A stretch of DNA of 37,154 bases from assembly GCA_022793315.1 (NCBI GenBank), contig JAAWCO010000035.1, positions 1 through 37,154 on the forward strand, given 5' to 3'. The DNA comes from Clostridiales bacterium (GTDB taxonomy: Bacteria > Bacillota > Clostridia > Oscillospirales > Acutalibacteraceae). Below, piece after piece: positions 1-7,594 of this stretch. A program made the position numbers and the translations under genes. The notes beneath the pieces were generated by a model. It ran no database searches and was not told the DNA's origin. It saw only the letters and a program-made list of their open reading frames with translations. Position 1 is the stretch's first letter. The number at the start of each line of letters is the position of its first letter.

Positions 1-343
1 GAGGGAAAATGCCTGAGGCATTTTCAGGGCCACAGCCATCAAGCGTTAGGTGAGCATAAGCGTTGGGCTGTGGTGATGACAAGATGAAGAGAGGGAAAAT
101 GCCTGAGGCATTTTCAGGGCCACAGCCATCAAGCGTTAGGTGAGCATAAGCGTTGGGCTGTGGTCAAGACAAGATGAGGTTCGGGAAAATGCCTGGGGCA
201 TTTTCAGGGCCACAGCCACCGGGCGTCACGTGAGCATAAGCGTTGGGCTGTGGTGATGACAAGATGAAGAGAGGGAAAATGCCTGAGGCATTTTCAGGGC
301 CACAGCCACCGGGCGTCACGTGAGCATAAGCGTTGGGCTGTGG
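1..343. repeat. Tandem array of about 3.8 copies of a 90-bp non-coding repeat
   Basis: Units begin at 1, 91, 181 and 271, and the last stops at about 343, at the stop codon of the minus-strand gene. Each unit carries two inverted repeats: the near-palindrome AAAATGCCTGAGGCATTTT, and an outer pair CCACAGCC...GGCTGTGG about 28 bases apart. Units 1 and 2 share one version of the inner loop (ATCAAGCGTTAGG) and units 3 and 4 another (ACCGGGCGTCACG). Both stems are kept, except for one substitution in the first loop of unit 3. Although 90 is divisible by three, stops interrupt the frames I checked, so the array is not a protein repeat. It continues off the left edge. There are no unique spacers, so it is not a CRISPR array. 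The hairpins could end or stabilise the operon transcript arriving from the right; that is inference. Confidence 0.95.
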
Positions 344-1351
344 TCATCGTATCAGGCTGGCGCTTTCCTTTTTGAATACAGAGAGATAATCGAAGGCAAC
401 AATCGGCTCCAGCATCTCCCGCTCTCGCTGCAGCACCTTTTCCACCCACTGGCAGGCTGTCTCCAGGCAAACAGAACCGGTGGCGTGTGTCGGGCTCATG
501 TTATGCTTCATACAGAGCAGCAGCACCCGATTGGCGTCCTTTATCAGCTGTTCCCGGTCGGCCGCGGTAAAGGGATAGCCCGGAATTGCATAGCTTTCCA
601 TGATTTTCTCAATACGGAACATCATGAGCCTTTTATGCTCACAAAAGACGCATGGCCATCGTTCATCCACATGAGCGCCGGTATTTGCCATCAGATAAGG
701 AATAATCTGCCGGCAGGCCTCTGCGCCGAAGGCCTTCACAACCTCCTGATTGTGGTATTTGTGATCGTCCAGATCATAATCCTGTGAGTCCAGATAGCTT
801 TTCAGCTTCTTTTGAATACGGAGAAAACGGTAATCCACGCCGCGGGGATTGATGCGAAAGAATTGCAGCTGGCAGAGGAGGTCGGTCTGCAGCGAGCGGA
901 GAAATTCCGCATACCCCACCGTCCGGCTGTAGTAATGCTTGCCGTACATCATGGCGGAAAAGCCCTCCGGTCCGTAGCCGTACAGCAGAAGTCCCTCAAT
1001 ATGGGGCTCATCACCGTACCGCCGTGTGCCGGGGATTTCCGCACAGTTCACCCAGGCGGCGCAGTACCAGCCATCCTGCAGATAGCCACGGATGTGTGCC
1101 GCCGCGTCGGACAGCCGCCGGATCATATCCGGATAGAGGATGGACAGAGACAGGCAGGGCCAGTGGACATAAAGAGGCTCATGATAATCGTAAGGACAGG
1201 TATGAGAGGGGTCGTAGACCATCTGAATAAAGTGGTTGAGAATCCAATCGGTATAATATGGATTGGTCATCAGTACACTCAGCGGAAAGGCATAGTGAAG
1301 ATAAGACTGCATGGGTGGGGATGGTTCAATTGGCAGCTGAAATTCTTCCAT
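344..1351 (-). CDS. Uncharacterised 335-aa protein, last gene of the peptide-maturation operon
   Basis: I do not recognise this family with confidence. The protein is soluble-looking, rich in Tyr, Trp, His and Cys, with no signal peptide or membrane segment. Its middle (about residues 85-140) reads as a possible papain/C39-like or BtrH-like domain: a GYL..GWYCAAW stretch followed by a HIEGLLLYGYG segment, the spacing seen in such domains. This is a weak resemblance. A second Cys/His patch, WPCVFCEHK, lies near residue 240. The start codon overlaps the stop of the upstream protease gene (TAATG), so the two are translationally coupled and probably act together. If the BtrH comparison holds, the protein could move an acyl group from the operon's carrier protein, or act as a cysteine protease. 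The stop codon abuts the 90-bp repeat array. Confidence 0.8.
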   Translation of the reverse strand: MEEFQLPIEPSPPMQSYLHYAFPLSVLMTNPYYTDWILNHFIQMVYDPSHTCPYDYHEPLYVHWPCLSLSILYPDMIRRLSDAAAHIRGYLQDGWYCAAWVNCAEIPGTRRYGDEPHIEGLLLYGYGPEGFSAMMYGKHYYSRTVGYAEFLRSLQTDLLCQLQFFRINPRGVDYRFLRIQKKLKSYLDSQDYDLDDHKYHNQEVVKAFGAEACRQIIPYLMANTGAHVDERWPCVFCEHKRLMMFRIEKIMESYAIPGYPFTAADREQLIKDANRVLLLCMKHNMSPTHATGSVCLETACQWVEKVLQREREMLEPIVAFDYLSVFKKESASLIR

Positions 1352-3237
1352 TACACCGGGGCCCCTTTCTCTTCGCTGTCCGTTTCATCGGCAAAATAAT
1401 CAATCACGATGTCGGTCAGCGCCTCCATATCCTCCTCCTTTTCCAGACGCAGGACGGGCCGGTCAAACGCCGCCTCCCATTGGTGGCGCAGAGAGAGGAA
1501 CTCCTCCTCTGTCAGCGGGCGCTTTCCGCCCATCAGCCCCGACCGCGGAAAGCGCAGGGTCAGGGGAAAGACGACCAGCGCCGCCACTCGGCTGTCCACA
1601 GCGGATTCCAGAAAATGAATACAGCGCCGGAGATATGACTCCTCATCAAAGGGATTGACACACAGAAGGATTATATCCGGCTGAACGCCCATCAGAAAAT
1701 GTAGCTGATGCAGAGGATAATCGCCCAGATTCCCCGTATCGTGGGGGAGGATTTCCGACTGACACCCGGTCAGAATCAGCTCCGCACCGTCCTCCGACAG
1801 CTCGTTGATGGTCTGATTGAGCCAGGCGATGGCCGCATAGCTGCTGAGCTCTGAAGAGGAATCAAACCCGAAATGGAAGCACGCCTCCATACCGAAAAGC
1901 GGGGCGCTGGGCTCGGTGCCGATCTGCCCCAGCCGGTATCCGCGGCGGAGAAGCTTTTCCCGCAGCAGCAGCTGCAGAGTGAACTTTCCCTGACGGGAGC
2001 TGGTACCGAATACGGCGGCCACCGGAAGCCAGGGGCGATAGAGCTTGCCAAAATTGGGCGGTTTCAGGTCGGACAGCCGGAGCCGGGGGAAGTAAAAGCG
2101 GGGATTTTCCGCCCATTCCCCTGCGCCGCACGACTCCAGATCGTCAAAGGCATAGACATACTTGTCCGTTTCCGCCGCCTTTTGCAGCAGACGTGGGAGC
2201 AGAGTATCCTCCCTGATCAGCTGAGACAGCTCCCGTGTGTGTCCCAGTATCAGCGTATCGAAAGAGCTCCAGTCCAGCGCATCAATATCTCCGATGATCT
2301 GATCCTGTTCCGGCGGAATACCGGGCAGGAGGCGGGCGGTATGGGCGCCCACCCGGCCGGAAACCCGGAGGTCGCACACCCCCTCCACCGTGAAGGGGAG
2401 AAGCCGGGCATACCGCACCAGGCTGTGAATCTCCTTGTTAAAGGGGAAGAGAACGGCCCGGCGATAGCTGCCGACCGGCGGTTGGGGAGAGGGAGCGCCC
2501 GCCGCGGTGAAACGCCAGCGCGGGGGCGTTTCCCGGCAAAGGTGCTCATAAGCCTCCGCCGCGGTCACTCCGTCCCCACACATCCGCTGAGCCAGAAGAC
2601 CGCTGACATGGGCGCAGGCCAGACTGTTGCCTGAGTCAATAAAAACGTCGGGATTCACCCAGGCGACCCGCTGGGCGCGGCCGCAGGCGCACAAATCGAC
2701 CATGCCGTCCTCCACCCTTTCGTAATCGGTGCTTTTCAGGCATCGTTCCCCTGTGGTGACGCCGACAACACCCTCAAAGGCCGCAGGGTAGGTGACGGCG
2801 CCGCCGTTTTCAAAGGCGGAGACAATCAGCGTTCCCCGGCGGCGGAGACGGAGGCACTGCTCACGCAGCGCCTCCTTATGCTCGCTGACGCACAGGCCCA
2901 AGCTGAGATTGAGAATATCACAGGGGATATTCTCCTCCACATATTGCAGGGCCGCCAGCAGCAGCTCCTCATCAATCAGCGTCTCAAGGGAGTCAAACAG
3001 ACGGACGGCGAAAAGGCGAACCGACCGGCAGTGGGAAACCACGAGGCCCCCCATCGCGGTTCCATGACCCAGGCGGTCCTGATATTCCCCGGTCAGAAGG
3101 ATATCGCCCGCCGCGCTGCGCCCGATGGCAACACCGTCACAGAGCGCCTGCCGGAGATACGGATGTGAGGGATTGAGTCCCGAATCAATCAGGACCACCA
3201 GCGGTCCGCCGCCGGATGGGGGAGTGGGAAGAGACAT
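1351..3237 (-). CDS. Subtilisin-like (S8) serine protease fused to a peptide-maturation (TIGR04066/DUF1611-like) domain
   Basis: The 628-aa protein starts at the second ATG of the ORF (3237), because AAGGAGG lies 7 bases upstream; the ORF's first ATG is too close to that site. Residues 1-220 form a compact S8 protease with the triad visible: Asp18 in VVLIDSGLNP, His58 in GHGTAMGG and Ser205 in GNSLACAHVSG, plus an oxyanion Asn in SAFENGG. There is no signal peptide or prodomain, so it should act in the cytoplasm. From about residue 258 (VLFPFNKEIHSLVRYA) a second domain follows. It includes a P-loop-like VFGTSSRQGKFTLQ segment reminiscent of DUF1611 and of the clostridial 'peptide maturation system' proteins. 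The likely role is trimming or recognising the modified peptide before export, which is inference. It is coupled to the next gene by a TAATG overlap. Confidence 0.85.
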   Translation of the reverse strand: MSLPTPPSGGGPLVVLIDSGLNPSHPYLRQALCDGVAIGRSAAGDILLTGEYQDRLGHGTAMGGLVVSHCRSVRLFAVRLFDSLETLIDEELLLAALQYVEENIPCDILNLSLGLCVSEHKEALREQCLRLRRRGTLIVSAFENGGAVTYPAAFEGVVGVTTGERCLKSTDYERVEDGMVDLCACGRAQRVAWVNPDVFIDSGNSLACAHVSGLLAQRMCGDGVTAAEAYEHLCRETPPRWRFTAAGAPSPQPPVGSYRRAVLFPFNKEIHSLVRYARLLPFTVEGVCDLRVSGRVGAHTARLLPGIPPEQDQIIGDIDALDWSSFDTLILGHTRELSQLIREDTLLPRLLQKAAETDKYVYAFDDLESCGAGEWAENPRFYFPRLRLSDLKPPNFGKLYRPWLPVAAVFGTSSRQGKFTLQLLLREKLLRRGYRLGQIGTEPSAPLFGMEACFHFGFDSSSELSSYAAIAWLNQTINELSEDGAELILTGCQSEILPHDTGNLGDYPLHQLHFLMGVQPDIILLCVNPFDEESYLRRCIHFLESAVDSRVAALVVFPLTLRFPRSGLMGGKRPLTEEEFLSLRHQWEAAFDRPVLRLEKEEDMEALTDIVIDYFADETDSEEKGAPV

Positions 3238-3255
3238 GGCCATTCCTCCTTTTTA

Positions 3256-3366
3256 TCAGTCCGGTATGGTTTCAGTCCGTGTTGAAAAAGAATAAAGCGC
3301 CCAAGGGTCAGATTCTTTTTTACTATACGGCGTTACATTTTTTGCCATACGACAAAATTCCGGCAA
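3256..3366 (-). CDS. Possible 36-aa small peptide gene before the protease
   Basis: The gap between the second ABC transporter gene and the protease gene holds a short ORF missed by the track. A TTG start lies six bases after an AGGAG sequence. An internal ATG (3348) would give 30 residues, MAKNVTPYSKKES and so on. Its TGA ends just before the AAAAAGGAGG site of the protease gene, a tight operon-like fit. The product is hydrophilic, ends TETIPD, and has one Cys only in the TTG form. The same DNA can fold: CCCAAGG and CCTTGGG arms (3300-3306, 3397-3403) close over an inner CTGTC-A-GACAG hairpin. It may therefore be an RNA element rather than a gene. The TTG start is unproven. Confidence 0.3.
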   Translation of the reverse strand: MPEFCRMAKNVTPYSKKESDPWALYSFSTRTETIPD

Positions 3367-3428
3367 ACGTTTCTCCTGTCTGACAGAAATCTTTCGCCTT
3401 GGGTATTCCGTGGTTAATCGGGCAGGGC

Positions 3429-5222
3429 TTAAGCATCGACATAATACTGGGCCTGCTTGTGATAGAGGTCGGCGTAGATGCCGTCCGCCGCCATCAGGCT
3501 GGAGTGAGTGCCGTACTCGGCCAGGCGGCCCTGGTCAAAGACGGCCACATGGTCGCAGAAACGGGAGGAGGACATGCGGTGGGAGATGTAGAGGGCCGTC
3601 TTGCGGTCGGACAGGTCGTTGAACTGGCGGTAAATCTCGTGCTCGGCCAGCGGGTCGAGGGCGGCGGTCGGTTCGTCCAGAATCACCACCGGCGCGTCCT
3701 TGTAGAAGGCCCGGGCGATGGCCAGCTTCTGCATTTCGCCGCCCGACAGCTCCACCCCGCCCTCAAAATCCTTGTGGAGCCAGGTGTCCATCCCGAGGGG
3801 GAGAGCCTGTACCCGGTCGTAAATATGGGCCTTCTTCAGGGCGGCGGTCACCCGCTCCTCATTATCCGGCTCGCCGAAGCCGATATTCTCCCGGATGGTG
3901 TTGGGGAAGAGGCGGAAGTCCTGAAAGACGGGGGAGAAGAGGCGCAGATATTCGTCATAGTCGTATTCCCGGATATCGACGCCGTCGACGAGGATCACCC
4001 CGTCGGTGGGATCGTAGAGACGCATCAGCAGCTTGACAAAGGTGGTCTTGCCCGCGCCGTTCTCTCCGATGATGGAGAACTTTTCCTCCGGCGCGATGGC
4101 GAGGCAGATGTCCTCCAGTGTGTTTTGCTGCTGGCCGGGGTAGCGGAAGGAGACGTGGCGGAACTCCAGCGTCGGGGGACGTCCGCCGGAGAGAAGGAGA
4201 CGGCGGTCCTCCCGCCGGGTTTCACGCATGGTCTCGGGCTTCTCCATAAAGGAGCGGAATTCGTCGCAGAGGATATTGGTCTCGGCAAGCTCGTTAAAAA
4301 TATCGAGGATGTCGGAGATGGTCTCATAAAACTGGTTGGCGGCGCCGATGTAGAGGGTGAAGGAGCCGATGGTGATATGACCGAGGCTGTATTTTAAGAG
4401 GAGGAAGAGGTAGATGACGGCGGTCTGGAGATTGTTGAGCAGGGAGCGGAGCCAGCCGATCCGGCGGTTATAGCGGGACTGATCGTCCTGAATGGTGAGG
4501 GTCTCGCCGACGGCACGGTCGTATTTGTCCAGCAGAAGGGAGCGCGCCTGATAGAGGCGGAGCTCCTTGCCGGTGGGGATATCGGCCATGCGCCCGGCGG
4601 CATAGTCGGAGTGACGGCGGGTTTTGTTGACAGTAATCTGATACTCGTGATTGCGCTTCATGGCGCGGTTGTTGAGCAGCAGGTTGACGGCCACCAGCGC
4701 GAGCAGGATCAGGATCATGGACAGATCGAGGGTCGCCACAATGGCGATCAGACAAAACAGCTTGATGACACTGGTAATAAAAGAATTAAAAATAATAATC
4801 GATTTGGTGGTCATCTGGAAAATGTTATCCAGACCATGCATAAACTGATTTTGCGACTCGGCCCCCTCCATCTCGCCAAAATCAAGCCGGATGGATTTTT
4901 GCACCATTTTTAAAACAAGGAGATAGTCGTTTTTCATGTTTTTCCCTACCTGATAGCCCTTCAGATAAGAGAGAGTATGATTGCAAAAAAAGGAAAGCAG
5001 GGCAAAGGCGCCGATAAGGACGAGGGGCGCCGATACAGCGCCTTCCTGAAGCAGGGCATCCAGGATCAGCTTGGGAAATACGATGGCCATCAGGGATTCA
5101 AAATCCCGGAAAAGGCCGAAAAGCAGATTGAGAAGGACGGTTTTGGGATTCAGACTCCACTGGAGGCGAATGAGATAGACGAGATTACGCAGAGTACCCT
5201 TCGGCAGCTTCGGCAGTGCCAT
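3429..5222 (-). CDS. ABC transporter, fused permease-ATPase half-transporter (exporter subunit 2)
   Basis: The 597-aa protein is a type-I ABC exporter half: a six-helix membrane domain over about residues 25-310 and a C-terminal ATPase. Walker A is GENGAGKTT near residue 390, the signature is LSGGEMQKLAIARA, and Walker B is VVILDEPTAAL. GGAAGGAGGGGAAGAAG precedes the ATG. The gene starts inside the end of the preceding ABC gene (38-base overlap), so the two probably form a heterodimer. There is no N-terminal C39 peptidase domain, so leader removal must be done by another protein, plausibly the protease encoded next. The expected substrate is the modified peptide of this operon, inferred from context. 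Confidence 0.93.
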   Translation of the reverse strand: MALPKLPKGTLRNLVYLIRLQWSLNPKTVLLNLLFGLFRDFESLMAIVFPKLILDALLQEGAVSAPLVLIGAFALLSFFCNHTLSYLKGYQVGKNMKNDYLLVLKMVQKSIRLDFGEMEGAESQNQFMHGLDNIFQMTTKSIIIFNSFITSVIKLFCLIAIVATLDLSMILILLALVAVNLLLNNRAMKRNHEYQITVNKTRRHSDYAAGRMADIPTGKELRLYQARSLLLDKYDRAVGETLTIQDDQSRYNRRIGWLRSLLNNLQTAVIYLFLLLKYSLGHITIGSFTLYIGAANQFYETISDILDIFNELAETNILCDEFRSFMEKPETMRETRREDRRLLLSGGRPPTLEFRHVSFRYPGQQQNTLEDICLAIAPEEKFSIIGENGAGKTTFVKLLMRLYDPTDGVILVDGVDIREYDYDEYLRLFSPVFQDFRLFPNTIRENIGFGEPDNEERVTAALKKAHIYDRVQALPLGMDTWLHKDFEGGVELSGGEMQKLAIARAFYKDAPVVILDEPTAALDPLAEHEIYRQFNDLSDRKTALYISHRMSSSRFCDHVAVFDQGRLAEYGTHSSLMAADGIYADLYHKQAQYYVDA

Positions 5223-7014
5223 CTTCTTCCCCTCCTTCCTGATAATTCTGCGCCTGGGTGTTGAACATGTCGGCGTACAGGCCCGGCTCCGCCATTAGGG
5301 CGTCGTGGGAGCCCTCCTGAGCCAGCCGGCCCTCCGCAAACACCACGATGCGGTCGGCGATGCGGCAGCTGGACAGCCGGTGGGAGATGAAGAGGATGGT
5401 TTTCTGCCCCGCGAGCCGGTTGACCCGGCGGTACAGCTCATCCTCCGACCGGGGGGAGAGGGCGGCGGTGGGTTCGTCCAGAATGAACACCGGCGCGTCC
5501 TTGTAAAAGGCGCGGGAAATGGCCAGCTTCTGCTGCTCGCCGCCCGACAGCTCCAGCCCCTCCTCATCGAAGAAGCGGGTCATGGGGGTGGCGGCGCCGC
5601 GCGGCAGGCGCGCCGCTCGTTCGGTCAGGCCCGCCTGCTCCAGGGCGCGGGCCAGCGGCTCCTCTTCCACTGTTTCGCTCATGGCCACATTTTCCCCCAG
5701 CGTATAGCTGAGAATGTGAAAATCCTGAAAGACGGTAGAAAAGAGGCGGGCGTATTCGCCGGGGGCGCAGGTCTCCCGGTCCTTCCCGTTGATCCGGATG
5801 ACGCCGCCGGTGGGGGGATAGAGACCCATCAGCAGCTTGACAAAGGTGGTCTTGCCCGCGCCGTTGGGACCGACGATGGAGAGACTTTCGTTTTCCCGGA
5901 TGGTCAGACAGAGGTCAGACAGGGTTTCCCGCTCCTGCCCGGGATAGTGGAAGGAGACATGGTCGAACTCAATGGTGAGGGGGGAGCGCTCCGGCAGGGG
6001 GTCACAGCCGGAGAAGCCGTCCTCCTGCTCCAGAAAGCGTTTGAGGGCCTCCATGTACAGGCTCTGGGTGAGGAGGGAGGAGAGGCCGGTGAGACCGGCG
6101 GAAAAAAGGGAAGAAAATTGGAGGATGGCGGAGATATACAGACTGAAATCGCCCACCGTCGCCTGCCCGCCCAGCAGCTGGCGGGACAGGTACCAGTAGA
6201 CGAGAAAAATCTGCCCGCCGTAAGCCAGCGCAGTGAAAAAGCTGGTTTTCATATTCAACAGGGCGATATCGGTATTGTGGCGGTCGATCCATTGTAGGCT
6301 GCGGCTGTAATTCCGGCTGCAAAAGGGTTCTAGATGAAACAGACGGGTTTCCTTCCCGTATTCGGGGAAAGCGGCATGATGAAGAATCGTATAGATTTTG
6401 CGGCTTTCCACTCGATTCGTCATATCATAGCGATATTGCCGCTGGTTCACGATCAGCGTCGCCGCGGCATTCACCAGCGATACGGCAAGAGCCAGCAGCA
6501 GCACCAGCGGGGAGAGGCGGGAGATAATCCCCAGCACCGAAAAGAGGGTGAGAAAATTGGTGATAAGCTGAAGGAGCAGGCCGGCGGTCTGGGGGATGCC
6601 GGTTTCCGCGATCCCCTTTTTGGCGGTCTCCAGGTCGTCGAGGATGGCGGAGTCCTCCAGCCGGACGAAGCGCAGGGAGAGGAGCTTTTCATATAGCTGC
6701 CGGTTGAGATACCGGTCGAAGGTACGGTTGCAGCGCTCGATCCGCTCGGAGAGCAGGCCTTGCAGCAGGGAGATGGCCAGCGCGGTCACGATCATGATTC
6801 CGGCATAGACAAACGCCTCCCGCAGGCGGAGGACCGGATACAGGGAATCCAGAATGTATTTGGGAAAGAGCAGGAGGTTGAGCGACGCCCCGGCGCCCAG
6901 CAGAGCGGAGAGGAGCAGACAGGCGAAATAGCCCCGGTCGACCCGCCAGGCGGTACGCATCAGGAAGGCGACGCAGGAACAGGTTCGCTTGACAGGTGCA
7001 GTGATTCGCTTCAT
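5185..7014 (-). CDS. ABC transporter, fused permease-ATPase half-transporter (exporter subunit 1)
   Basis: This 609-aa half-transporter has the same layout as its neighbour: a short Lys/Arg-rich cytoplasmic start, six membrane helices in about the first 320 residues, then an ATPase with Walker A GPNGAGKTT, signature LSGGEQQKLAISRA and Walker B VFILDEPTAAL. The ATG at 7014 follows GGGAGGAGGTCACACCC. Like its partner it lacks a peptidase domain. It is the first gene after the large hairpin that follows the precursor peptide gene, so its transcription may be reduced relative to the peptide. The pair probably exports the mature peptide and may also give self-immunity; both are inferences from position. 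Confidence 0.93.
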   Translation of the reverse strand: MKRITAPVKRTCSCVAFLMRTAWRVDRGYFACLLLSALLGAGASLNLLLFPKYILDSLYPVLRLREAFVYAGIMIVTALAISLLQGLLSERIERCNRTFDRYLNRQLYEKLLSLRFVRLEDSAILDDLETAKKGIAETGIPQTAGLLLQLITNFLTLFSVLGIISRLSPLVLLLALAVSLVNAAATLIVNQRQYRYDMTNRVESRKIYTILHHAAFPEYGKETRLFHLEPFCSRNYSRSLQWIDRHNTDIALLNMKTSFFTALAYGGQIFLVYWYLSRQLLGGQATVGDFSLYISAILQFSSLFSAGLTGLSSLLTQSLYMEALKRFLEQEDGFSGCDPLPERSPLTIEFDHVSFHYPGQERETLSDLCLTIRENESLSIVGPNGAGKTTFVKLLMGLYPPTGGVIRINGKDRETCAPGEYARLFSTVFQDFHILSYTLGENVAMSETVEEEPLARALEQAGLTERAARLPRGAATPMTRFFDEEGLELSGGEQQKLAISRAFYKDAPVFILDEPTAALSPRSEDELYRRVNRLAGQKTILFISHRLSSCRIADRIVVFAEGRLAQEGSHDALMAEPGLYADMFNTQAQNYQEGGEEDGTAEAAEGYSA

Positions 7015-7052
7015 GGGTGTGACCTCCTCCCAGTAAAGGGTGATAAGAAAAG

Positions 7053-7092
7053 GGTTCTGTATGGGGGAGATTTTTCTCCCCCATACAGAACA
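7053..7092 (-). terminator. Strong hairpin between peptide gene and transporter genes (partial terminator or processing site)
   Basis: A perfect 17-bp stem, GTTCTGTATGGGGGAGA paired with its complement around a short T/A loop, lies between the precursor peptide gene and the first ABC gene. On the minus strand it is followed by CCCTTTTCTT, a weak U-tract. Hairpins at this position are common in bacteriocin and RiPP operons, where they let the peptide be made in excess of the export machinery. The stem is seen directly; leaky termination is inferred. Confidence 0.75.
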
Positions 7093-7157
7093 ATGATTAT
7101 GCGTCCTGTTTTATGATTATGAAATTCAGAAAACGAATAGGGAAACCAGAACCATCA

Positions 7158-7262
7158 TTAGATGCAAATGAACGCGCATTTGCCCTTGTCACATTCATTG
7201 TCTCCGTACAGCCGAATGTAGGTATAACCGGACTTTTTCACCTTTTTCAATGTCTTTTTCAC
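7158..7262 (-). CDS. Candidate RiPP precursor peptide, 34 aa, Lys-rich leader and three-Cys core
   Basis: The ORF track misses this gene because it is short and starts with GTG. The RBS AAAGGAGGGAGGGG ends five bases before GTG at 7262, and the stop is TAA at 7158-7160. The peptide opens with a Lys-rich segment (KKTLKKVKKS), continues GYTYIRLYGDNE and ends CDKGKCAFICI, giving three cysteines spaced CX4CX3C in the last 11 residues. It lies 46 bases after the carrier-protein gene and is followed by a large hairpin. A basic leader, a Cys-rich tail and a SPASM radical SAM enzyme in the same operon together fit the substrate of a peptide-modifying pathway. Clostridial Cys-rich radical-SAM bacteriocin precursors are the closest type I know. 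The modification site is not predictable from sequence; the Cys, Tyr or Phe residues are candidates. Confidence 0.82.
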   Translation of the reverse strand: MKKTLKKVKKSGYTYIRLYGDNECDKGKCAFICI

Positions 7263-7308
7263 GAAATCCCCTCCCTCCTTTTCCAGATTGGTTCAGCAGG
7301 ACGCTTAA

Positions 7309-7581
7309 TCAGGCGGGAGTTTGATTGCCCTCCTCCTGAAGGGCAGCGATGGTTTCACATAAGTTTTCAAGGGAGGAAAAAAAGTCCATATTTACGGCAT
7401 CCGGAGGGAAAAGAATGCCGAAGGTTTCTTCCAGCGCCAGAATGGTGGACATGAACTGGATGGAGTCCTCAAAATAATCGCTCAGATCCTGATCCCCGGC
7501 CTCTGCATCCGTGATAAAGATGCCGTTTTCCTCCAGCACCGCCTGCACACGGGACAGGAGCGCTGTTTTTTCCGTTATCAT
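7309..7581 (-). CDS. Acyl-carrier-related protein of the peptide maturation system
   Basis: The 90-aa product starts at the ATG at 7581, preceded by GAGGAGGTAACGGAT; the longer ORF start has no such site. It is an acidic helical protein with a carrier-protein core: the motif DSIQFMSTILALEETFGI matches the DS(L/I) phosphopantetheine attachment site and following helix, then FPPDAVNMDFFSSLENL matches the rest of the fold. Its Ser should carry the phosphopantetheine arm. No adenylation, ketosynthase or acyl-transfer gene is recognisable in the operon, which is typical of the 'peptide maturation system acyl carrier-related protein' group as I recall it. It starts 13 bases after the radical SAM stop. 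Its cargo is unknown. Confidence 0.85.
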   Translation of the reverse strand: MITEKTALLSRVQAVLEENGIFITDAEAGDQDLSDYFEDSIQFMSTILALEETFGILFPPDAVNMDFFSSLENLCETIAALQEEGNQTPA

Positions 7582-7594
7582 ATCCGTTACCTCC

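Noticed and set aside
1-343. CRISPR array
   Set aside because: The 90-bp units are contiguous with no unique spacers, each has two hairpins, and no cas genes are present.
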